Source: Actinomycetes bacterium
GTDB lineage: Bacteria > Actinomycetota > Acidimicrobiia > Acidimicrobiales > RAAP-2
Direction: 5' to 3'
DNA: 5,767 bases
Assembly: GCA_021805305.1 (NCBI GenBank)
Contig: JAJZFO010000336.1
Location: 1 to 5,767 of the forward strand
Shown: positions 1 through 5,044 of the stretch, in pieces
Position numbering within the stretch: the stretch's first letter is position 1
How the letters are laid out: every line of letters starts with the position of its first letter
Program-made: the position numbers and the translations under genes
The notes under the pieces: model-generated
Seen by the model: only the letters and a program-made list of their open reading frames with translations
Told to the model about the DNA's origin: nothing
Databases searched by the model: none

Positions 1-136
1 CGCCGACGCGTTGGGCGTGTCGCACGCGCGCGGCGGTCTCGACTGGGGTTCGGGCAACGTCGCCGGGGGCTTCGCCGTGCTCATCGTCGTCGGCGTACTG
101 GCGCTGGGGCGACGGGAACGGTCGCGCGCACGCTGA
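1..136 (+). CDS. C-terminal end of an unidentified membrane-associated protein (5' partial)
   Basis: The frame that begins at base 2 is open to a TGA at 134-136 and gives the last 44 residues of a protein that starts outside the window. It has a Gly-rich stretch (ARGGLDWGSGNVAGG), then a hydrophobic segment of about 14 residues (FAVLIVVGVLALG), then a short basic end (RRERSRAR). A hydrophobic helix followed by arginines fits a last transmembrane helix with its C terminus in the cytoplasm. It could be the end of a transporter or another multi-pass protein, but the fragment is too short to assign to a family. It lies 15 bases upstream of the pirin gene on the same strand, so the two could be co-transcribed, although a possible separate promoter lies between them. 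Confidence 0.6.
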   Translation, partial: ADALGVSHARGGLDWGSGNVAGGFAVLIVVGVLALGRRERSRAR

Positions 137-139
137 CGT

Positions 140-145
140 TAGGCT
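140..145 (+). promoter_or_regulatory. Candidate -10 element (TAGGCT) for the pirin gene, leaderless type
   Basis: TAGGCT fits the actinobacterial -10 pattern TAnnnT and ends 6 bases before the GTG start at 152. Transcription would therefore begin at or next to the start codon, giving a leaderless mRNA. No convincing -35 box is seen about 17 bases upstream. The only purine-rich alternative, GAGGA at 146-150, is one base from the GTG, too close to work as a normal Shine-Dalgarno site. The assignment rests on position and pattern alone. Confidence 0.3.
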
Positions 146-151
146 GAGGAC

Positions 152-1108
152 GTGCCCGCGATCTCCGTTGACAACCCGTTAGAACTACCCAAAGTCGTCG
201 CCGTCACGGGCGCGGACCGACCGCGTCGGGTCACGTCGATCACGACCGCCCCGCGCGGACTCGAGGGCGAGGGGTTCCCGGTGCGTCGGGCCTTCGCCGG
301 CGTCGACCCGAGTGACTTGGACCCGTTCATCCACATGGACCAGATGGGTGAGATCGACTACGGACCGGGCGAGCCCAAGGGCACGCCGTGGCACCCGCAC
401 CGCGGCTTCGAGACCGTCACCTACATGATGGAGGGCACCTTCTTGCACCAGGACTCCATCGGCGGGGGCGGCGTCATCCAAGACGGCGCCACGCAGTGGA
501 TGACTGCGGGCGCGGGCATCTTGCACATCGAACGACCCCCGGACGCCCTGATCGACTCCGGCGGTCTCTTTCACGGCATCCAACTCTGGGTCAACCTGCC
601 CGCGCGACTAAAGATGACCAATCCGCGCTACCAGGACATTGGTTCGCGCGAGGTGGCGCTGGTGACCAACGAGAACGGCGACGCCATCATCCGCGTGATC
701 GCGGGTTCGCTCGGTGAACACGTGGGTCCGGGCTCGACGCACACCGCGATCACCCTGGTGCACGTCACGCTCCTGCCCGGTGGACAGTTGGTGCTGCCCT
801 GGAATCCCCGCTTCAACGCCCTGACCTACGTCCTCGCGGGACGCGGGACCGTCGGTACCGAGCGACACGCCGTGGGCACGGGCCAAATGGCGGTGCACGT
901 CGACGGCGACGTGCTCGTGCTCTCGGCCGACGAGACCCAGGATTCTCGCACCCGCGCCTTCGAAGTCCTCGTCTTGGGCGGTGAAGCGATCCGTGAACCG
1001 GTGGCCGCCTACGGGCCCTTCGTGATGAATACCCGCGCGGAGTTGCAGCAAGCCTTCGAGGACTACCAGGCCGGGCGCCTCGGCCAGATCCCGGCCGACC
1101 ACATCTAG
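152..1108 (+). CDS. Pirin family protein (bicupin, putative metal-dependent dioxygenase or redox-sensing cupin)
   Basis: The 318-residue product matches the pirin family over its whole length. The N-terminal cupin carries the motif HPHRGFETV at residues 81-89 and QWMTAGAGILHIE at 115-127. By comparison with human pirin, the metal ligands would be His81, His83, His125 and Glu127, and all four are present. The stretch GGLFHGIQLWVNLP (137-150) is another family signature, and residues of about 195-275 form the second cupin half. Known pirins bind Fe(II); some bacterial members show quercetin dioxygenase activity and others act as regulators, so the substrate here cannot be named. The protein has no signal peptide or membrane segment and should be cytoplasmic. 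GTG at 152 is the only reasonable start, because an in-frame TAG lies at 140-142 and no other start codon precedes the conserved region. The gene converges on crgA with 4 bases between stop codons and has no evident functional link to the wall operon. Confidence 0.93.
   Translation: MPAISVDNPLELPKVVAVTGADRPRRVTSITTAPRGLEGEGFPVRRAFAGVDPSDLDPFIHMDQMGEIDYGPGEPKGTPWHPHRGFETVTYMMEGTFLHQDSIGGGGVIQDGATQWMTAGAGILHIERPPDALIDSGGLFHGIQLWVNLPARLKMTNPRYQDIGSREVALVTNENGDAIIRVIAGSLGEHVGPGSTHTAITLVHVTLLPGGQLVLPWNPRFNALTYVLAGRGTVGTERHAVGTGQMAVHVDGDVLVLSADETQDSRTRAFEVLVLGGEAIREPVAAYGPFVMNTRAELQQAFEDYQAGRLGQIPADHI
1080..1098. terminator. Candidate hairpin at the convergent pirin/crgA junction
   Basis: TCGGCC (1080-1085) and GGCCGA (1093-1098) form a perfect 6-bp GC-rich stem with a 7-base loop. 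It lies inside the end of the pirin gene and 14 bases beyond the crgA stop on the other strand, where a terminator for crgA would be expected. There is no T-run on either side, so it is not a classical intrinsic terminator. GC-rich actinobacterial genomes often use such U-poor hairpins, but short GC stems also arise easily by chance. Confidence 0.25.
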
Positions 1109-1112
1109 GGGA

Positions 1113-1385
1113 CTACCGGAACCGCGTGGCGAGGTAGAACGCGCTGAACAACGCGGCCAGGCCCAACACCAGGTACCACGACGACGTCGAGCCCGGCAGT
1201 ACCTGCAGATAGTTGAGGGTGATCACCAGCACCCCGAAGAGCATCAGGTCCAAGAGGACCCAACCGAACCAGTGCGGTGAATGGTCGTGCGACACCTGCT
1301 GCTTGGCGGTCACCCGACCCCGTACGTGGGGGTCGACGTAGCGACCCACCGACTTCGCCGCCTTCTTGGATCCGGAACTAGCCAT
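1113..1385 (-). CDS. crgA: Cell division protein CrgA
   Basis: This small membrane protein of 90 residues has a Lys/Arg-rich cytoplasmic N terminus (about 1-35), a first helix at about 39-58 (begins WFGWVLLDLMLF), a short loop with LPGSTSSW, and a second helix at about 70-87 that ends in ATRFR. Length, two-helix topology, basic N terminus and location beside the PASTA kinase and PbpA all fit CrgA. In Streptomyces and Mycobacterium, CrgA binds FtsZ and other division proteins and modulates septum formation and recruitment of septal peptidoglycan enzymes. I chose the ATG at 1385. An in-frame TTG at 1403 would add six residues (MTSIGR) but is less likely. No Shine-Dalgarno site precedes the ATG, and a TAGCAT element lies 7 bases upstream. 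The gene follows pknB by 27 bases and is last in the minus-strand block. Primary sequence is poorly conserved in this family, so context carries part of the call. Confidence 0.85.
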   Translation of the reverse strand: MASSGSKKAAKSVGRYVDPHVRGRVTAKQQVSHDHSPHWFGWVLLDLMLFGVLVITLNYLQVLPGSTSSWYLVLGLAALFSAFYLATRFR

Positions 1386-1392
1386 GCGACCG

Positions 1393-1398
1393 ATGCTA
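1393..1398 (-). promoter_or_regulatory. Candidate -10 element (TAGCAT) for crgA, leaderless type
   Basis: On the minus strand TAGCAT fits TAnnnT and ends 7 bases before the crgA ATG at 1385, so a transcript from it would start at about the start codon. It sits in the 27-base gap after pknB. No good -35 is visible, and crgA may equally be read through from pknB. If real, it would exclude the alternative TTG start at 1403. Confidence 0.28.
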
Positions 1399-1412
1399 GT
1401 CAACGCGCCGGC

Positions 1413-3476
1413 TCAGCCCTTGCCGTGGCCGTTACCGGGGCCCGTCGGTGCGACGGTCGTGGTCGTCACCGCCGTGGTGGGCGTTCCGGAGGTACCGGTC
1501 ACCCCCGTGACCCCCGTGGCGCCGGTGGTCCCGGTGGTCCCGGTGGTCCCGATGACACCCGTGGTGCCCACGCTCTGGCAGTACTGGATAGTGATCGTCG
1601 AACCGTAGGGGGCGGAGAAACCGGGGTGCACGCTCTGGGTCACCACGGCGCCCACCTGCGCGGTGGTGCACAAGTTGGCCGGCGCCACGTCCTCCACCAC
1701 CACGAAGCCCGCACTCTGCAACAACGACTGCGCCGTGGTGCTGGTGCGGCCCAGCAGGTACGGGACCGTCGCCGGGCAGCCCCCCGACGAGGTGATCAAC
1801 TGGATCGACGTCCCCGAGGTGACCTGGGCCCCGGCGGCGGGATTGGTGCCCACCACCAGTCCCTGGGCGTAGGAGTTCGAACAGTGCGACGTCGGCGTCC
1901 CGCTCACGGTCAACTGGTACGAGCCCAAAGCGTTGCTGGCCGCGACGGCGGTGTCGCCGGCGACGTTGGGCACGGAGAAGGCGCCGTTCTGGGGGAGCAC
2001 GTAGAGCACGACCAGCGACTGTTGCTTCACCGAGGTCCCCGCGACCGGCGACGTGCACAGCACGACGTTGGGGGCGCGCTGGGCGACGCAGCCCGACGTC
2101 ACGTTCTGCACGGTGAAGTTGAGGTTCTTGGCCTTGAGCGCCAGTTCCGCGGACTGCACCGACTGGTTGGTCACCGCGGGCACCACGACCGGCGGGATCA
2201 ATTTGCCCTTGGACACGTAGAGCACGACGGAGGAACCCGACGTGATCTTGGCCCCGGCCGCGGGCGCGGTGCGCACGATCTTGCCCAGGGCGACGGTGGC
2301 GGAGTTGATCTGGGACTGGGTGATCCGCGTCGCGCTGATTCCTCCGGTGGTCAGCGCCGCGGTCGCGGTCGCGACGTCCTCGCCCGCGAGCGACGGCATC
2401 ACCGACAGGTTGTTGTTGCTCGAGAGGGCGAAGTACGCGCCCACTCCCGCCGCCACCAGGACCACGACCACCAGGGAACTGATGAGTCCCGCGTTGGAGC
2501 GGCGCCGGCGGACCCGGACGTCGCGGCGCGGCCCGGGCAGCACCGGCACGGCCTGGGTCCGCTCGCCCGCCTCGACCTTCTGCACCATCTGCGTCGAATC
2601 GTTGCCGTAGAAGGCCCCCACGGCGCCCGCGGCGTGCACCGGTTGACCGTCGACGAAGCGCAACAGGTCCGCGCGCAACTCGTCCGCGGTGGGGTAACGC
2701 AAGTCGGGCGAGCGCGACAACGACTTCATCACGATGGCCTCGAGGTCGCGGGGCACGGCCGCGTTGACCTGCGTCGGCGGGGTCACGACTCCGTGGACGT
2801 GCTGGGTCGACACCTCCAGGGGCGTGTCACCGACGAAGGGCGGTCGGCCCACCAGCATCTCGTACATCACGACACCCAGGGCGTAGATGTCGGATCGTCC
2901 GTCTACCGCCGCCCCCTCGGCCTGCTCGGGTGAGAAGTAGGTAGCGGTCCCCATGACCAGACCGTCTTCGGCGAGGTGGTCCTCGCTCGACATCGCCTGC
3001 GCGATGCCGAAGTCCGTCACCTTCACCTGGGCGTCGGCGGTGATCAAGATGTTGCCCGGCTTGACGTCGCGGTGGACCATGCCGTTGCGGTGGGCGTAGT
3101 TGAGGGCGGCGGCTACCTGCGAGGCGAGTTGCGCGGTGCGTGAGGCGGTCAGCGTGGTGCCCCCCCGCAGTACTTCGGCCAGGGACCTCCCCTCGACCAG
3201 CTCCATCACGATGAAGTAGGTTCCCTCGTCCTCGCCCCAGTCGAAGACCGGAACGATGTTGGGGTGCGACAGTTTCGCGGCGGCCTGGGCCTCGCGGCGG
3301 AAGCGTTCGACGAACAACGGGTCGGCGCTCAATTCGGGGTAGAGGATTTTCAGCGCGACGGGACGGTTGAGTAGAAGGTCCTGGGCGCGATAGACCATCG
3401 CCATGCCACCACGCGCGATGAGGTGAGTCACCTGATAACGGTGATTATAAAGGCGGGCGTCCGCGACGGGCTCCAT
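1413..3476 (-). CDS. pknB: PASTA-domain serine/threonine protein kinase (PknB type)
   Basis: The product is a 687-residue membrane kinase. The cytoplasmic kinase domain (about 14-275) has a glycine loop ARGGMAMVY (21-29), ATP-binding Lys43 in VALKIL, the catalytic loop HRDVKPGN (135-142, Asp137), DFG at 155-157, and GTATYFSPEQ (176-185). A basic juxtamembrane run (RVRRRRS, 321-327) precedes one transmembrane helix (about 330-351). Four PASTA repeats follow (about 356-423, 428-494, 497-563 and 568-633), then a collagen-like Gly-x-Thr run (637-666) and a Thr-rich tail. PASTA kinases bind muropeptides or lipid II and phosphorylate division and wall-synthesis proteins; PstP, encoded upstream, is the usual opposing phosphatase. 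In the activation loop, the positions of mycobacterial PknB Thr171 and Thr173 are Ala169 and Asp171 here. All six cysteines lie outside the cell, in PASTA domains 2 to 4. The ATG at 3476 gives a normal short lead before the kinase fold. The gene starts 48 bases after pbpA, without a well-spaced Shine-Dalgarno site. Confidence 0.96.
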   Translation of the reverse strand: MEPVADARLYNHRYQVTHLIARGGMAMVYRAQDLLLNRPVALKILYPELSADPLFVERFRREAQAAAKLSHPNIVPVFDWGEDEGTYFIVMELVEGRSLAEVLRGGTTLTASRTAQLASQVAAALNYAHRNGMVHRDVKPGNILITADAQVKVTDFGIAQAMSSEDHLAEDGLVMGTATYFSPEQAEGAAVDGRSDIYALGVVMYEMLVGRPPFVGDTPLEVSTQHVHGVVTPPTQVNAAVPRDLEAIVMKSLSRSPDLRYPTADELRADLLRFVDGQPVHAAGAVGAFYGNDSTQMVQKVEAGERTQAVPVLPGPRRDVRVRRRRSNAGLISSLVVVVLVAAGVGAYFALSSNNNLSVMPSLAGEDVATATAALTTGGISATRITQSQINSATVALGKIVRTAPAAGAKITSGSSVVLYVSKGKLIPPVVVPAVTNQSVQSAELALKAKNLNFTVQNVTSGCVAQRAPNVVLCTSPVAGTSVKQQSLVVLYVLPQNGAFSVPNVAGDTAVAASNALGSYQLTVSGTPTSHCSNSYAQGLVVGTNPAAGAQVTSGTSIQLITSSGGCPATVPYLLGRTSTTAQSLLQSAGFVVVEDVAPANLCTTAQVGAVVTQSVHPGFSAPYGSTITIQYCQSVGTTGVIGTTGTTGTTGATGVTGVTGTSGTPTTAVTTTTVAPTGPGNGHGKG
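1479..1568 (-). repeat. Collagen-like Gly-x-y repeat at the C terminus of the PASTA kinase
   Basis: Residues 637-666 of the kinase form ten uninterrupted Gly-x-y triplets: GTT, GVI, GTT three times, GAT, GVT twice, GTS, GTP. The DNA contains three perfect 9-base copies of CCGGTGGTC (plus strand, 1522-1548) amid looser GGT/CCC repeats, pointing to growth by slippage or unequal exchange. The run lies after the fourth PASTA domain, outside the membrane, and leads into a TTAVTTTTVAPT tail. It is probably an extended spacer or a glycosylated stalk. Its low proline content and shortness make a stable collagen triple helix doubtful. Confidence 0.85.
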
Positions 3477-3485
3477 ACCCCTAAT

Positions 3486-3491
3486 AGCCTA
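3486..3491 (-). promoter_or_regulatory. Candidate -10 element (TAGGCT) for pknB
   Basis: In the 48-base gap between pbpA and pknB, the minus strand has TAGGCT, the same hexamer found before the pirin gene, ending 9 bases before the ATG at 3476. A start about 7-9 bases downstream would give a leaderless or nearly leaderless pknB mRNA. An AGGGG run is only one base from the ATG, too close for ordinary ribosome binding. The -35 region is weak. This may be an internal promoter that uncouples kinase expression from pbpA. Confidence 0.3.
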
Positions 3492-3524
3492 CGCCCTCTG
3501 GCCCGCCTCTCACCACGTTCTTAC

Positions 3525-5042
3525 TCAGCTGGCGCACGTGGAGGACGTCCCGGTGGCCGGTTGTCCGGCCTGGATGGCCAGGGCCCCCTCGATCAGACAC
3601 TTGACGATGGGTCCGGCCACCGTGGCCCCGTAGTTCGACTTCGGTTGGTAGGGCATCATGACCGCGACGGCCACCGTCGGCTTGGACGCCGGGGCGAACG
3701 CGATCATCCAGTCGTCGGTCTGGGTCAAGTTGCGCTCCTGGGCGGTACCGGTCTTGGCGGCGACTTGGTCCTGGGGCAAGAACCCCACCCCCGAGGCGGT
3801 GCCGAAGACCACCACGTTGCGCATCAGGGGCACGATGAGGCCGGCCTGAGCCGCGCTAAGGGGCTTCTTCCAGACCGAATCGACGTACTTCTTGATGACG
3901 GTGCCGTCGGGTCCGACGATGGAGGACATCAGGTGCGGCGTCATGATGGTGCCCCCGTCGGCGACCCCCGCCGCCACGAGCGCTTGCTCGAGCGTGGTGG
4001 AACGGACGTTGCCCTGGCCGATCGCCGAGTAGGCCACGAAGGGGAGGTTGTACTTGAGACTCGCGACCGAGGGGAAGAGCGCGCTCGAGATGATGGGGCG
4101 CCCCGCGGGCAAGTCGAGCGGGGGCGTGCTGTTGTAGCCAAAGGCGTCGGCCGCCTTCACCAGGTCGGGCGCCCCCAGGTCGAGCCCGATACTGGCGTAG
4201 CCGGGGTCGCACGAGACGGGCAACATGATCTGCACGGTGCCCCCGCACGCACTCCCGCCGTCGTTGTAGAGCCGCTTGTTCGACGTGGGCGGCACGATGA
4301 AGGCGACCTTCGGGTACGACTTGGTCAAGAGGTCGGGCCGGTACAACGTGGCCGCCGCCGTGGTGACGATCTTGAACGTCGAACCCGGCGGGAAGATCTG
4401 CTGGGTCGCCAGCAGCCCCAGCGGCGGGAAGCCATTGGCGTTGTTCTTGGCGTACTTGTTGTAGTACGCCAGGGCGGTGCTGTAGCTGGGCGAGGCGAGG
4501 TACTCGGGTTCGTAGGTCGGATTCGAGTACATGGCCATCACCGCCCCCGTCTGGGGCTCGAGCACGACCGCGGCGCCGTCTTGCCCGCCCATCGCCACCT
4601 GGGCGATCTTCTGCAGCGCCGGGTAGATCGTCGTCTGCACGTTGTCCGCCGAGGTCGTCGGGGCGAGGACCTGCTCGAAATTCTGGGCGGGTTGCGTGTG
4701 CGCGGTGAGTTCGCTGTTGTACTCCTCCTCGAGTCCCCAGGTCGCCCCAGCGAGGGCCGGGGCGACGAATCCCACCACGCCGGCCGTGAGGGCACCGAGG
4801 GGGTATTCGCGCTGGAACACCGTTCCCGAGGATCCCACCGGCAGGGAGTCCGCCAGAATCGTCCCGTCGGCGCCCAGGATCTGCCCGCGCGGCTGGGAGG
4901 ACGAGATCGTGTTGTTGCGGGGATTCTCGGCCGACTGGGCCAGCGCGGGGGCGCGGAAGTATTGGACGTAGGCCGATTGGGCCGCCACCACCACGAAGAG
5001 CAGGAGGATGAACGAGGCCAGCTTGGCGAGTCGTCGCGACAC
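3525..5042 (-). CDS. pbpA: Class B penicillin-binding protein, peptidoglycan DD-transpeptidase (PbpA type)
   Basis: The product is a 505-residue inner-membrane enzyme that crosslinks peptidoglycan stem peptides outside the membrane. A short cytoplasmic start (MSRRLAK) is followed by one anchor helix (about 9-25). The stretch PRGQILGADGTILA (51-64) is the class B N-terminal signature. The transpeptidase domain (about 150-490) holds the nucleophile motif STFK (221-224, Ser221), the second motif as SCD (277-279), AIGQG (340-344) and KTGT (430-433). The size is close to that of mycobacterial PbpA (about 490 residues), and there are no PASTA domains, unlike PonA2-like or some FtsI-like proteins. 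The second motif has Asp279 where actinobacterial PbpA normally has Asn. Four cysteines (266, 278, 482, 503) all lie outside the membrane. The GTG start at 5042 is 2 bases after the pstP stop, so translational coupling is likely. The partner glycosyltransferase gene rodA is not adjacent. The class is certain; PbpA rather than another class B PBP rests mainly on context and size. Confidence 0.93.
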   Translation of the reverse strand: MSRRLAKLASFILLLFVVVAAQSAYVQYFRAPALAQSAENPRNNTISSSQPRGQILGADGTILADSLPVGSSGTVFQREYPLGALTAGVVGFVAPALAGATWGLEEEYNSELTAHTQPAQNFEQVLAPTTSADNVQTTIYPALQKIAQVAMGGQDGAAVVLEPQTGAVMAMYSNPTYEPEYLASPSYSTALAYYNKYAKNNANGFPPLGLLATQQIFPPGSTFKIVTTAAATLYRPDLLTKSYPKVAFIVPPTSNKRLYNDGGSACGGTVQIMLPVSCDPGYASIGLDLGAPDLVKAADAFGYNSTPPLDLPAGRPIISSALFPSVASLKYNLPFVAYSAIGQGNVRSTTLEQALVAAGVADGGTIMTPHLMSSIVGPDGTVIKKYVDSVWKKPLSAAQAGLIVPLMRNVVVFGTASGVGFLPQDQVAAKTGTAQERNLTQTDDWMIAFAPASKPTVAVAVMMPYQPKSNYGATVAGPIVKCLIEGALAIQAGQPATGTSSTCAS

Positions 5043-5044
5043 GG

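Noticed and set aside
168..173. Perfect TTGACA on the plus strand
   Set aside because: It falls inside the pirin gene just after its start, with no -10 element at 16-18 bases and no gene start downstream to serve.
1366..1608. Plus-strand frame with repeated Val-Pro-Val-Thr-Pro units that looks like a repeat protein
   Set aside because: It is the complement of the Gly-x-Thr repeat of the kinase tail; the repeat is explained by that reading frame.
1281..2933. Very long open frame on the plus strand, antisense to the kinase gene (about 550 codons)
   Set aside because: It is His/Arg/Gly/Asp-rich low-complexity translation with no recognisable domain, as expected opposite a GC-rich gene. The minus-strand kinase explains the region fully.
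3390..3416. Glycine loop of the kinase lacks the first Gly of GxGGM (Ala-Arg-Gly-Gly-Met)
   Set aside because: ARGGM is common in actinobacterial PASTA kinases, so it is not evidence of lost activity.
3446..3451. Perfect TATAAT on the minus strand
   Set aside because: It lies inside the kinase coding sequence (residues Leu-Tyr-Asn-His), downstream of the start codon, and has no -35 partner at the right distance.
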